Of a stretch of DNA of 64,000 nucleotides, positions 1-11,756 are shown piece by piece (within the stretch, counting starts at the first letter, position 1; each line of letters starts with the position of its first letter). A model generated the notes under the pieces. The model was not told the origin of the DNA. It saw nothing but the letters and a program-made list of their open reading frames with translations, and did not search any database. The translations under genes and the position numbers were made by a program. Origin of the DNA: Amblyomma americanum (taxonomy: Eukaryota > Arthropoda > Arachnida > Ixodida > Ixodidae); assembly GCF_052857255.1 (NCBI RefSeq), contig NC_135506.1:80943618-81007617 (forward strand), given 5' to 3'.

Positions 1-2390
1 GCACATATCACTAACCAAAAGACAGCTACAGCTAAGTAGTAGCTCACAAAGACAAGTGCGTGCCAAGCCAGCCACATCCATTTGAACGGCTATGACTACA
101 CGTGTAACCACCCGAGACGTTGACAGAGATGACTACTTCTAAAGCCAGGCAGCATAGGGCGAGCATGTTGGGCACTGGAGGATAGATACAGTGGGTACGT
201 GCCATTACCAACCTGAGGATAACAAAACGACGACTGTGCAGTGCCAGGGCATCGAGGCATCCGCATTGAATTCTCTGCCCCTCATTAGGCCTAGGTTCCG
301 GACGCAGGCAGCGCTGGCCAAGGAGACTTATTGTTCCGTAAAGCATACGCGCTTCAGCCGCTCTATCGCTGCTCCACCTGCGGCCCTGCCTGGTTACCTG
401 TGCACCCTCCTCGCCCAAGGCCTAAGGAAAAGAGCCATGGTGTGGACGCTGCCGACCTGAATGCCCACAATCCAATGGTGAGTGATAAAAGGATGAGATT
501 GCGCCGATCTTTTCATAAGTGCCGCTGGTTTACGGATTGCCTGCACCTGAAGTTGTCAAAGTCTAATGGAGCGTAAAGCGTGTTAGGCCAGACAACTTGC
601 CGCTGATAAAGTTTGGCTCCATCGAAGAGGGCTCTCTAGTGACTAGATACAGGTAGAAAGGGAAATACCAACACTAAAAAAATAGTCTGCTTCTGATTCA
701 TTCAGCCCCCGACATTCTAGCGCGGGGTGCTCTCTGATCCTTTATCAATACTGGTGAGGGGCCCGAGATCCCTGTTACGTTTGAAGCACGCTACCCACAA
801 GTAATGTTCTCCGCAGTGGTGGCCACTGATTCTCTATGATTATGTTTTCGTGTTGGCTGGAGTGGCTTGTCGGTCTATTTGAATGTGGTAATGAATTACA
901 CATTTTTTCTTTGCAGAAGACGACAGCGACAGCACCTGACCGCGTGCCACGTGCACCAGCGCCCACTCGAGGGCCTTCGTACGGACAGGTGGCTTCACTG
1001 CTCATGTTAGAAGCCGACAGGGTGGTTGGGACGGGTTCCACCTCCAGTCATTGGCCACAGAGACCTCTGCCTTGGTGCGGCGCCGCATCTTAGGCAACCT
1101 GGATTCGGCATGCCTGAACTCCATGCTTCTGGCTTGAGTGAGTGTGCTTCAACGCTAAGCTAGTAGTAAGCTTGAGACGACTTCGTTTTTTCGGAGCGTG
1201 ACGAGAGGTCATTCAGGAACTTCGCTGCCTAAAGGGGTGGAGGAGCAATGAAAAAGGGTGTAATGGCCTTGACAGAGTATTTTGTAGCGTTTAAAGTCGT
1301 TTTCATTTTATTGGTGCTCAGCGGTTGGTAGCTGCCTAATGGTTACGGAGGCCCTGAGGATGACGTCACAAAGGAGTTGACAGGCGCTCAAGGCACTTGC
1401 ATAGAATGCCTCATGCACATGATGCACTGGCCTACCGCCACCGCTGACGAAGGACAGCGCACGAAGACATGTTTGTGACTCCTAACGAGGCTTATTCACT
1501 CTAACGCCATCTGTGGAGAGAAATCGGCGGTCTTGTGCTTCAAATGGGCCTAGCGCAGTCGCTATGACACGGCCGGCCTGAATGCGGCTGTCGTGCAGCA
1601 GATAGCGGCGGTGACGAGGCAAACCTTAACCATGACTGATCATTGCCCAAATTCCTTACCTTTTTACACAAGGCAGAGTGAAACATCATTCTCTCTAGCA
1701 TTTTGCCGCCATAAAAGCCAGTCACCAGGCCAGGAGAAGCTTGTATCCATTCTATCAAGGCTGGGTTCAACGCAACGGTTCATTTTCGTTCTATTTGTGC
1801 TCTGCCGTTGGTCCCTTGTTGCGGAAGTCTTGTAGATGTCACACTGGAGCTGCCACTAGACCGCCATCATCATATTTGCTCATCACTAAAATGCGATAAC
1901 ATTTACGGGGCATTCGTTTTCATCGGCATACTATATTCGTGTTTGGAGTGTAAAGATGTGCTCTGCAGGATCACGGTGCGCGTGCAGCACAATCCGCTAG
2001 TCTGCTACCAACCCGCTGAGGACTAGGGCCGCAAGCATGGCCCATAGTCTGTAATCGCCCACTTCGGTCCACGCCGATTGGTTGGACATGAAGTGAGCTG
2101 ATGCAGGCCACGGTGATACCAGATGTGGCTCGTATTGTCTGTTCCACCGCTTTCGTCACAGGGTTGCACTTAACTACTGAAATTTTCATTGACGCTTTTT
2201 AGACCGTATGAACCATCGGCAGGCTAAATTGTCTGTGCAGCCATCAAAAATCAGCTGTGAGTAAATCCTGAGATAGCAGCGTGATGTCCTCAATGAGTGT
2301 CGAGATGGCTTGTCCTGCTGACATGGAGAAAGAAATAGGAGAGGCGCAGCAGGTGTGTACCATTCTATAGGCGGACACCTGAACATGCTC
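1..2390. other. Unassigned sequence
   Basis: No domain, splice-framed exon, RNA gene or repeat shared with the rest of the window was recognised. The open frames here are short, overlap on both strands and resemble no family I know. Confidence 0.4.
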
Positions 2391-2394
2391 GGAA

Positions 2395-2767
2395 TTAAGA
2401 AGCGAAAGAGTCGCCGTAGTAGAGGACTCTCGTGTGGCGCTCGGATTTGCCTTTGGCTTTAGCTTTGGCGCTGGCAGAAATTACCCGCCCTGCTGCAGCT
2501 CCGACATCAGCGGTCGCGGTGCTCATGTTGATGCCGGACGCTTTCTTCCGCTTATCACAAGCGCGCGCATGCGCCGTGGCATGCGTCGCGGTCGTCAGCT
2601 TCATGGCTCTGCACTGGTGCGTCGCCTGCGTATGCTGCGTCTGCTGCGCCAGTGGTTGCCATGCATTTCGTTTCGCGGTGGTGTCGACAGTTGGCACGCG
2701 GTCGCCCGCGCGTTTTACTAACATGGAGGTCAGAATAAAACAACTGGATAAATGCGGACTATCTTAA
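2395..2767. other. CpG-rich segment open on both strands
   Basis: This GC- and CpG-rich stretch stands out from its AT-richer flanks and is open in several frames on both strands: 111 aa on plus from 2432 and 109 aa on minus from 2724. Long overlapping frames are expected where stop codons are rare, so none is called as a gene. A CpG-rich promoter or first exon is possible but not supported by any motif. Confidence 0.25.
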
Positions 2768-2939
2768 CGCACGTTTCCGGGTTCGATATGTTCCATCAGT
2801 ATATTATGGAAGTGCGGCTAGGAAGCTGTGTAAACTATTGGTGAATGAAAAACATTTAGAAAGTCTGTATCTCTTATTTCTGCAGGCAGTCAAGCCCCTG
2901 AGCGCAGCTAGCTCACAAACCGACTTAATTAACCCTTAC

Positions 2940-3307
2940 CTGGAGCAGAGCCTCTTGTTCAAAGCCCCTGCCCGGATTCTGCAGAATTGAGCCAGTCTTT
3001 CTGCCACCGACAGCCACCTTTGGTGCCCACAGCGACGCTCTTCTTGTTCTTCATGGTGCCAGAAATCGGCCATGTGCCAGGAGCTTCTTGCGCTGCTGCT
3101 GTTTTTCATGCCGGCGGCGTCCCCCATCTTGCCAACGCTACACATCGACATCAGCCTCCACAGCAACAAATTCAGCGAACGCAACACAGCCAACACAGCG
3201 AGAACAACAATGTGGGCGAGGGCTACGAACACAGTAAGAATTAGACACAATTCAAGTGGTGAACATGACAACGCTGACACTGTCAATGCAAGCATGCTCA
3301 CGAACAT
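2940..3307 (-). other. Possible membrane-protein exon with a consensus donor
   Basis: The minus-strand frame starts at an ATG at 3307 and opens with a strongly hydrophobic stretch of about 45 residues rich in L, V, A and I, followed by a polar, histidine- and arginine-rich part. The frame runs into CAG|GTAAGG, a near-perfect splice donor whose intron would begin at 2939, and the first stop lies a few bases inside that intron. No family is recognised and no acceptor or upstream promoter is visible. Plus-strand frames overlap it. This is a weak candidate for one exon of a host gene. Confidence 0.18.
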
Positions 3308-3309
3308 AA

Positions 3310-4655
3310 CAAGTACCGTTAATGGTATACATCCGCAACCACAAAATGAAAATCGGCAACGAACACGAAAAGATTGATCAGCACAATAGACCGCAAGGTT
3401 CTACGCGCTGCTGCACCGCATTCAATTATAGTATTAATACATACAAACACTACCTTAAAAATTGTACCAACACAAGAATACTGCAGCACTAACCGCAGCC
3501 GGGGATCGGGCAACCTGTAAAGTTTTAAAAACATGACACCCAGCAACACCAACAGCCGATCTTTTACAGGAATATAGAAAACACAAAACATTGCGAAATC
3601 CACAATATACTTGGACGGACACCGATGGCACCAGCTGCAGTTACTACGACGAGCACGACCGCCAACAGAACAACCGATGACATGCTGTGGGGATACTTGC
3701 CACCTGTGGCACGCCAGAATCAAAGAGCTTTATCAGCACTCCCAAACCAGAACGTTTTGCACAGTGGACAATCACCGCTGTGGCAGTGACAAGGGGAAGT
3801 CAAGAATGCAGCTCCTTGAGATTTCATAGCTAACGTCGACAGGATCCTGCTTTCCTAGAGAACAACGCCGCACTGGATCTCCTCCCGCTGAGCTCCTCAT
3901 GGGCGGGCAGCTGCAAACGCCCCTTAACGAATGCACCTCGGCCTAAGCAAAAGATGCGCTGCGACAGAAACGCACGCAAAAGCTGTTTCCGTTCGTGCGA
4001 GCCCGTCTTTGTTCGAAACTTCCAAAAAGGCATAGCTTGGATTGCCGGAACGGTTCGCCATCCCACAAGTTCTTCGTCGCTTGAAATAAAACTCGAAGAC
4101 AGAACACTGTGGAACAGGCACACGGATCGCGGGTGACCGCGAAGGACGCCCGGCGTTCCCTCAGACGAAGAGGAGCCTCTTCCGGCACTAACAGCGCCAA
4201 TCGACACGAAACAGCCTTCTCCACCTCGATGCTCATTAAGCACTGAGCCGTCTACAACAGCCTCGGCCCGGCAACAGCATTTAAGTGCGGACCCTTTGCA
4301 CCCCCAGCTTCGCCGGTCTTCCCGGGTCCAGAAGCCGGTTATCTACTTCGGACTATAAAGGCGTAAACTAGGCACCGCTCATCCCCAGTGCCGCGCAGCA
4401 GGGCTTTACAACAGAGGGAGTGGTGTGACGATTCCCCAGGGCAGCAGAGGCGAAGGATACCGCTGGGGCTTTCTCAGCGGCACCCAGCTGCACGGGAAAA
4501 AAGGGAAAAGGGAAAGATAATAAACGCTCCCCCGCTTTTCAAGGAGAGGAGGAGCCAGTCTGACTCCTGCAAGCAATGAGTACTGTCTGGGCACCCCTTC
4601 CCGCGCCCTCCTTAAGGGACGTCGGTTACCCGTTTCGGCATTCGCTTCCAAGCTC
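3310..4655. other. Unassigned sequence
   Basis: Only short overlapping frames are seen. An AATAAA-like signal occurs near 4520 in a GC-rich setting, but no LTR partner, domain or repeat copy was found in the window. Confidence 0.35.
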
Positions 4656-4659
4656 GCCT

Positions 4660-5165
4660 CCCCCCCCCCTTACAATACTATAGCAAGCAATGACATCATT
4701 CATGTCTTCCTGACTGACGCCCTTCCTTATCGAAATTTCATTGCTGACTTTATGGAGGACTATGGTAGTTCTGCAGTTGCTATAGACATCTTCCAGTATT
4801 TTCACAACAGACTCTTCTGCCACCTGATTACGCATTTCTTGCATGACTGCTGAAGATTCCACTCAATCGAATGCTTTCTCGTAATCAATGAAAGTTACAT
4901 AAGGGTAGGTTATATTCTGCGCATTTCTCTATCACCTCACTGCTATAGCGTGAATATGGTCTATTGTTGAGTATGTTTTACGAAGCCTGCCTGATCATTT
5001 GGCTCATTAAGCATTTTCCGTGACTTCATTACCGATTACCTTAGTAAATTGCCTTTCAAGCAACGAGCAGTAAGCTGATCGGTCCGTAATATGTCCTTGA
5101 CGGCTCGTTTCTTATGAATTAAAATAACGTTAGCGTTCTTCTAAGCTTCTGGTACGCTCAAGGTC
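4660..5165 (-). pseudogene. RTE-type LINE reverse transcriptase fragment
   Basis: Read on the minus strand with several frame changes and stops, this gives the finger and palm region of an RTE/BovB-like reverse transcriptase: a piece like ILIHKK, then a degenerate RPVSLL stretch, QAGF, STIDHIH-like residues, the palm A motif as TFIDYEKAFD, and KILEDVYSNC before a degenerate GVRQGD. Only the middle of ORF2 remains; endonuclease, YADD and 3' end are missing here. It is a dead fragment. Two other RTE pieces lie at 26420-27090 and 62000-62390. Confidence 0.7.
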
Positions 5166-5595
5166 ACAACCAGCTGCTTCTCGCCTATTGCTGAGCTCTA
5201 CAGCCTCTCTCATGTGGGGGTTCTTACTAGGCCGCTGAGCCGCCTTTGAGTTCTCGGCCGCGAACTCCGAGCTCCCGGTGTCGCACACCACGCGCGGCCG
5301 TTCTCAGGGCTGCGCAGCGGAAAAGCGAAATGAACACAACACGGAACAGCAGGCTTCGCCCCCCCCCCCCCAATCGTTTATTGGGTTCTCCCAAAATTGC
5401 TGGCTGCTCGTTGCTGGATCTGCAACCCCTTACCGTCTGGCTTGGCCGTGCGGCGGACTGGTCAATAAGGCGACAAAAAACAGGGAAAATGGGAGTTCCT
5501 GACGTCCTCTCGATGAAGTCCCTCTCCGGCCACGGCTGGTACCCGCCGCCGATCTCAGAGAGATGAGTAAGATGCTTAAATAAATGAAAAAAGGT
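5166..5595. other. Unassigned GC-rich spacer
   Basis: Contains a run of about twelve C near 5350-5362. No coding or repeat match was recognised. Confidence 0.3.
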
Positions 5596-5599
5596 GGGC

Positions 5600-6740
5600 T
5601 GATTTGATGAAATCAAGAAGTGAACGAGGATATATCTGAACTAAAACGTGTTACTTCTGGTGTCCCACAAAGCAGTGTATTGGGACCATTACTCTTTGAT
5701 ATGTATCTAAATGTATCTCTAACATTAACTCCGCTGCGAAATTTATTATTTACGCTGGTGACACAAGCATATTTTTTACTGGAAATGATCTTCATCTCCT
5801 TGTTCAGGAATGCAATGAAACCATGATTGAATTACAAAAATGGTCTGAATCCAAATGTATGGGTATAAATAATAAGAAAACACAAGCTGTTATTTTTTGT
5901 CCTAAAAATAACGTGCTTCTTTCCTCCATCGAGAATAAACTAAGCTCGCGGTGTACAAATTTGGTTGAAAAATTTAAATTATCTAGGAGCAGTTTTTTCT
6001 TCCAATATGACTTGGGATAACCGTGTGGACCATATAGCAACGAAGCTGGCTCAACTGACCGGGGTCATAAGTCTGCTGAGATATGTTATTCCAAGAAAAA
6101 TAAAGCTACTCCTCTATAATTCTCTTTTCTACTCCTATTTAAACTACTGCAAATTCTACAGAAAAAGTTCCTTCGCCTTATTTGCAATGTCCCCTGGGAC
6201 TCTCCAAGCGCAGATCTCTTTTTAGAAAGTGGTGTAAAAATATAAATATCGTCGCAGTATCCGGTTTAAACTTGAAACACGTAGGAATGTAAACTACATA
6301 CGAAACCTTGCTGAATTACATGCCCGAGAAGCCAGCTACACGTCAAGGTATGCGGAGACTCGGGTGGTGCCGACTCCTCGAATAAATTCAGGTAGAGAAC
6401 GCCTTCAATTCACGCTTCCTTCCCTGTTAAATACATATGCATATAATAATTTTGACCTCTTTAGTTCGTCAAAAAAATCTTTGCGTGCTATGTACGTTCA
6501 CATGTAGAATATGTTTATTCTTTTTCTCTGCTATCGATCTGTGTTTTTCGAATGCGAATGTCGATTCAATATTGTATAATGTTGTACCAACTGCCTTTGT
6601 TCTATAAAGCCTGGCTGTCGAGCCGCTGCCAAGCTAAAGGGGGCTGCGGCTTTGTCAAGCTGTATCTTACAGCTTTTTCAGCGCCTCCGCTGTCTGTACC
6701 TTTCCAAGGCAGAAATAAAATTTGATTCGATTTGATTTGA
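5600..6740 (+). pseudogene. CR1/Jockey-like LINE, 3' part of ORF2 and tail
   Basis: The plus strand carries the second half of a non-LTR reverse transcriptase in shifting frames: VTSGVPQSSVLGPLLF (motif B), the catalytic box, then ELQKW and the thumb with NYLGAVFSSNMTWD. The catalytic box reads YAGD instead of YADD (about 5753-5764), which would abolish polymerase activity. A frameshift separates the VPQ block from the YAGD block and another lies before NYLG. The 3' end near 6690-6735 shows AATAAA followed by an imperfect TTTGATT repeat, a typical tail of this LINE group. It is a 5'-truncated inactive copy. Clade assignment is by eye. Confidence 0.72.
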
Positions 6741-7030
6741 TATGGAGCCTGTGTCCAGGCAAAATAGCAATCCGGATTCTCCTGTGAGAGTCCCACTGCC
6801 GCCAGGTGCCGAATTCTTGTCGGTTTCAGCGCCGGGCAGTCCCACAACAAGTGGTGGATATCCGCTTCACAGTCTCTGTCCTTGCAGACCGGACACCCGA
6901 GGCGGGGATACAAATCTTTGAAATGCGGCAACTTGCGTGTCACAGCTGGAGTTAGGGCAACCCCGACCCGTATCCTCCGAAGCTCAACGTCCTCTGCACG
7001 GGTCAGACCACGGGGGAGGGTTACCGCACA
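6741..7030 (-). pseudogene. LINE ORF2 C-terminal zinc motif fragment
   Basis: Minus-strand translation gives PHFKDLYPRLGCPVCKDRDC followed by HHLLWDCPAL, the cysteine/histidine block after RNase H in I-clade LINE ORF2 proteins. The protein frame extends to about 6602 through the tail of the neighbouring plus-strand LINE, so the two remnants abut tail to tail. Only the C-terminus remains. Confidence 0.65.
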
Positions 7031-7482
7031 CGGAGGGATTAGAGCACGCGTGCATTACAATTACTTGCCCGTTGTACCTTTCGGCCAATCAGCGACCGCT
7101 CCGGCGGCGCCTGGCGGTGCGTGCTTTCGACCGATTTGAGGAAGGAGGCGGCGCAGCGCTCTCGAGCGGACCTTCTGGCGCAAGAGTTCGAATCTACGGA
7201 GCTTCTAGGTAAACCATCCGGAGTATTTCGCACTAGCATTTAAAATGGTGACGTAATCGTCGATTGACCGCAACTAAGTTGCCTTCGCGTGCATGCTGCT
7301 GTGCGTCGTCTGATACCCCGAAACTTCTGTAAGATACATCTTTAATGGCGTTGGTTTTCTTCCAAGAAACACAAGTTTATTCGCTGGAAAAGTAGTGCCG
7401 TCGTATGTGATGTGATTAGCGGGGCCTCTCTCTGCTCCTCGTGGAGCACTGCAGAGAAGCCAAAACGCCGACGCCGCTTTAC
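7031..7482. other. Unassigned sequence
   Basis: Nothing recognised beyond short GC-rich frames at 7040-7240. Confidence 0.3.
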
Positions 7483-7652
7483 TGGAAACGATTTCGCAGG
7501 CTTTACCTGCATGTTTCTCACATTCGGGTGTAGAACTCTTCGTCTACTTTAAGTATCTTATTGATTGCTTATCAGATTGCCCTCCTTGTCTTATAACGTA
7601 TACATCAGGTTTTAACCTGTGCTATAGTTTCTTCCATTCTAAGCTAATTGGA
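7483..7652 (+). repeat. Direct repeat, copy 1
   Basis: About 170 bp matching 8430-8601 with scattered substitutions. Both begin around ACGATTTCGCAGGC and run to AAGCTAATTGGAG. The second copy abuts the right arm of the fold-back repeat; this first copy lies outside its left arm. Function unknown. Confidence 0.75.
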
Positions 7653-7910
7653 GACCTTCCCATTCTGTGGTCGTTACAACGTACCTTTCCGAGGGCCTCC
7701 AAATCCTGCGCGATGTTAGGGTGAGCACATAGTATGAAGTCTACTTCATTTTAAGTCTCACTATTGGGGCTGTTCCACGACCCTTTCCTGTTCTCTCGAT
7801 TACATAGGAAGGTATTCAGGATTCGTAAATTGGCCCTCTGTTCAGGGCAAAGCACTACCAAACCGAAAGTTGCTGAATCCACTTACCTTTTGAAAGATGC
7901 TCTTCTTGGA

Positions 7911-8755
7911 CATACTTGTGTTTCAGCGAACACTTTCAAAATTTTTCAAAAATAGGCTTTTTGGGGTGAAAATATGGCTTTTGCGGCATAGATTACCAGT
8001 GTTGGCGTACACCAGAAAACCGGTGAAACGTCTTTAGTAACCTGGTTAACTAATTTTTAAGTTCCCTATTTAACTAGTAGAGTTAGGCACCTAGCTGTAA
8101 TATAGCCACATTACTTTTTAGAATTTCAAAAACTCGATTGCACTTGGCGCTGGGGATCGCCAAAATTAGGCTTTTTCGATTAGTTACGTGCACTGGAGGG
8201 GTTGCTTTGCCTGCATGCTTTCGAGAGCGCATGTATTTTCGCACAGTGCAGTTAAATTTTGTCAAGCTACAGCGGTGGGGGTGATCACGTTTTCGAAATT
8301 CTATAAACTGATATGGCTGTTATTAACAACCGGCTACAAGTCTAAGTGCAACTAGGCACCTAAGTTTAGTAGTTTTTTAACTACTAAACTACTAAAATTG
8401 TTATTACATCGCCATTCAAATGCTAGGGCGAAACGATTTCGCAGGCTTTACCTGCATGTTTCACACATTCGCGTGTAGAACTCTTAGGCTACTTTGAGTA
8501 TCTTATCGATTGCTAATGAGATTGCCCTCCTTGTCTTTTAGCGCATAAATCTGGTTGTTACGTGGGCCTATAGTTTCTTCCAAGGCTAAGCTAATTGGAG
8601 TTACAAAGTTAACATTTAGTTACTACGAAGACGATTCACCTGTTTTCTGGTGTCCGCCAACACTGGTAATACCATGCCGCAAGTCTTATTTTTAGCCCAA
8701 ACAGCCCATTTCTGAAAAATGTTGAAAGTGTTCGCTGAAACACCCGTTATATCAG
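7911..8755. mobile_element. Fold-back (MITE-like) element with about 150-bp inverted arms
   Basis: The arm at 7911-8062 and the arm at 8602-8755 are inverted copies, sharing GTGTTTCAGCGAACACTTTC, a GGCATAGATTACC / GGCATGGTATTACC block and a CACCAGAAAAC block. The interior is AT-rich, lacks a transposase frame and includes a short inverted repeat of TAGTAGTTT near 8368-8395. The outer edges read TTGTGTTTCAGC and GCTGAAACACCC, resembling a widespread GGGTGTTTCA end that also appears at 62385. Probably a non-autonomous DNA transposon. Target duplications were not established. Confidence 0.55.
8430..8601 (+). repeat. Direct repeat, copy 2
   Basis: Second copy of the repeat at 7483-7652, ending directly at the right arm of the fold-back element. 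Confidence 0.72.
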
Positions 8756-8959
8756 TTGGATGTCTGAATTGTGGAACGGCTTTGCTACGAAGCTGATTGA
8801 GCCCCTTAGTTATTGTGGATGCAGCGTCAGGAAGAACTGAGGAGCGCTACCGTCGCGTCAACCACAATGCGCTCAAGCCAGCTGGAGCCGGCGAGCACAC
8901 AGTGGTGACAAGAAGCACACACAAGGTTGAGGCGCAAATGTTTATTCAGAGCTATTGCG

Positions 8960-9260
8960 AGAGGCCGCGCTAGAAGGCACATGAGATATTTTTTATTCCA
9001 GAATCGGATACTGTAAGGAGATGGAAACGGTGGAGCACATTTTTCGACGAAACACGCCGAACGCCGCAGCGAAGGGGATGTGATAGTAAGGATTTAGGGG
9101 CATAGAGCTTGGGAGGGAGAAGAGGAGGGGGGGGGGCATTGGCCTCCTTCGCCGCCTTGGTCTCCTTCGCCGCCTTGGTCTTCATCCCCAGCGTGAAGCC
9201 CGGGGTGGATGGAGTCGGTCAGGAGGGCCTCCCACTGCTCTAGACTAGAGGGCTATTAAT
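8960..9260 (-). pseudogene. I-clade LINE ORF2 C-terminus
   Basis: Minus-strand translation shows SSLEQWEALLTDSIHPGF followed by a lysine/alanine-rich tail containing two KETKAAKE-like units. The S-L-E-Q-W-E-A block recurs at 46060-46150, so these are ends of the same LINE group. Upstream domains are missing at this copy. Confidence 0.55.
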
Positions 9261-9539
9261 ATTGGGTAATAAAGGGTTCTTTTTGCAGCTCCAGGTAACG
9301 CATCCATCGCGCCCACTCTCTCATGCATCTAGCGAGCCATATTTTATGACCTTGGTGGAATGGCCTTCTCTATATTGAGGTTTTCTGCCAGAGGTGTGTC
9401 CTTTTTCTGAGCTCTCAACAACGCCTTCATCCCCGTAAGACTGTGGCGTGCTGAATGGTTCGACCGGCTAACGCCAGCCGGTTCGTAAAATCTCAAAGTG
9501 TGTCTACAATGACATTTTCCTCAACCCCGTATTCGAGGT

Positions 9540-10400
9540 CCTAAATGATGGTGTGCTGAATGATAGCGTTGTTAGTTCTGTGTGTCCATGGACGTGTCCA
9601 CATACAATCCAGCTGTTTTTTCTCGAGGAACGAAACTCTGACGATCATGCCGCGCTTTTCCCTTCTTGGTTCTTCGTGGGTATCAGTTTTAGTGCGAAAG
9701 TGCTCCTCGTTTTGCTTGTCGTCGCTCCTGTCTTCCACCGGATGCCCGAGGTTTACCAGTGGTGATGTACCAACAGGCAAGGTTTCGCTGCGATCCTCAT
9801 AGGTGCCCTCCATCTGCATGAACTTCCCTGTCGAGGTAATCACGCCGAAGGCTTTTGCTTATGCGCCCTTCCGACGCATGTTTCCTTTTGGTTTGGTGTT
9901 TGTCCCCATGACTGTCGCCTTTCTCTGCATTCTGCTAAACAGTGATAGTGTTGGATCATTCGTAAGTTGTGATATTTTCTGTGAGGGAAAATCAGGGTTA
10001 GCGTTTCTTGACACGCTGTTTCCTTGATGTCACTGTTTCCCGCTGGAATTCCACCCCTAGCTCTGCTCCGTCTATGATCGTTTCCTTCCTTCGCACCAAA
10101 AGCTTGTAATTTCACTCCATGTGCGGAGCATTTAAATCTCGTACAATCATGAGGTATTTTGTCTTCTGCCAGGCCGACAACCGCTATAATGATATTTCGC
10201 TGAAGTGTCTTCTTCCGCCGTGGTGAATGTATATGTAAAGTACGAATACGCTCTTGTACCTGCGTTTCTTAGGTATGGCCTCCATTAAAACGTGCTCTAA
10301 TGCTTGTGCCCTTCTCACATAGTGGGCCAGCTTTTGAAACCTCTCGCCTGCTAACAATGTCGCCTTTGGTGCAGTGTTAGTTTCTTGCAACGCTATCATC
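9540..10400 (-). pseudogene. LINE ORF2 endonuclease N-terminal fragment
   Basis: The frame 10399-10184 (minus) reads MIALQETNT, then EHVLMEAIPKKRRYKSVFVL, the start of the apurinic-like endonuclease domain of tick I-clade LINEs. The N, E and T residues of LQETN form the first catalytic block. The continuation toward 9540 is frameshifted and poorly conserved. It follows the ORF1 remnant at 10600-11756 in the correct order for one 5' half of a LINE. Confidence 0.62.
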
Positions 10401-10599
10401 GTGTATTGTGTAGAGCTCTAGCTTCCCTAAATCTCCGGCTACATGGCTACTTTCATCTGCGTGTTTGGTCTCAACCTGGGCCATTCTGCCCCGTGTGATT
10501 CTCCTGTGTTTGTATCGAAGATATTGCTGTATCGTTGTATCTAAGCTATTCTTTGTTCTCCTCTGTGAGTTCCCTGTGCGTCTTAGTCTGCATCGAATA

Positions 10600-11756
10600 G
10601 TCTAGAGCAGTGTGATAGCAGGGAGACTCGCTCCTAGACCGACTCACCTTCTTGAACTTGCGTCAGGAGCGTTGCCCCGATTCCAGGCGTTGCCCCCACC
10701 GTGGCCGGCGTAGCTCGCACCCGGTAGACCCGGAAAGTCTGCTTCCTTGAAGTGCGGCGGTTCCGGAAATCCGTTCCTTTCTCTGGTTTCGGCATCCTCG
10801 ATGTTGAACCACCGCGGCCTTCCGTGGTTGATAGCTAACTTGTTGAGACGTCCTCTTGAGCCGTCTGTTGCATCCTATTTCGCCCTTGGAGTAAGCATCA
10901 CTGTGACCCCGTCATTGTGAAGCCGTCATTGTGACCCTTGACTTGTTCGCACATTTGTGTACCGCGTACTGCGGAGTGGGTTGTAGCTCCACGCCGGTGT
11001 ACCTGCAGAGGAACTTGAGGCAAGCTTATTTCGTTAGCTGGTCAAGGTGCACTCTGTACAACACTCAACACTGCCTCGAGCTACCAGTCGAACGCGATGG
11101 GCGCTGACACCAAAATCTCGAGCATTCTTGCGTAGACCGCAGAATTCCCGGCGTCGCCACTTGGGTGTTTTTCATTACAGTGTCTTGCGGCGTGCCGGCC
11201 ATGAATGAGTCCGTGTACCAACCCCCGACAGTTCCTTGTCCCGTCGAGCAAGAAGGCGCTGAAATCAAAATTGTCTCCTAGGCACCGCTTCCTCATCTTT
11301 AGTTCTTCCGCCTTCGCTCTATCTCGTGTCCGGACTGTTACTGTATTTGAGACAGCTTTCACCGCGATGAGCATGTCTCCGATGTACCATTCCTTCACCA
11401 GGGTTGCATGTTGTCGCTGGCCTTGACATACCCCACCCTAAAGCCGTGCCTTGTCGGTCGGAATATGATTTTGTATTCTCCCTTCGACAGGTGCACAAAA
11501 TCTCGCCTCTTATTAGTGACGCTGTTCGATTATTATTTTTTTGGAGTGGAAGCCGCTGTCGTCGACGGGAGCGTGTCATTTGGTCTCGGTGTGTCAATTC
11601 TCTGCTACTCCGCTTCGCTCGTTCTCTCTTGAGTTTTGTTTCGCCTGACCGGTGGCTTTCCTGTCCTACTGGACTTTGTGCTCCACTGACTCTTTCAACA
11701 CTTGTCACGGTGTCACGCAAACCCTCGTCTGCTTTTGGGGTTCCCTCGTAGTTCAA
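10600..11756 (-). pseudogene. LINE ORF1 (Gag-like) remnant
   Basis: Minus-strand frames 11756-11319, 11398-11081 and a downstream stretch give a Gag-like ORF1 in pieces: DRAKAEELKMRKRCLGDNFD, FSAFLLDGTRNCRGLVHGL and VYARMLE, then a degenerate cysteine-rich knuckle region and an arginine/serine-rich end (VSRSRSESP) near 10650. These features and the endonuclease fragment immediately downstream mark an ORF1 of a tick LINE. Many frameshifts make it inactive. Its 5' portion (about 11590-11740) is repeated at 13440-13560. Confidence 0.55.
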
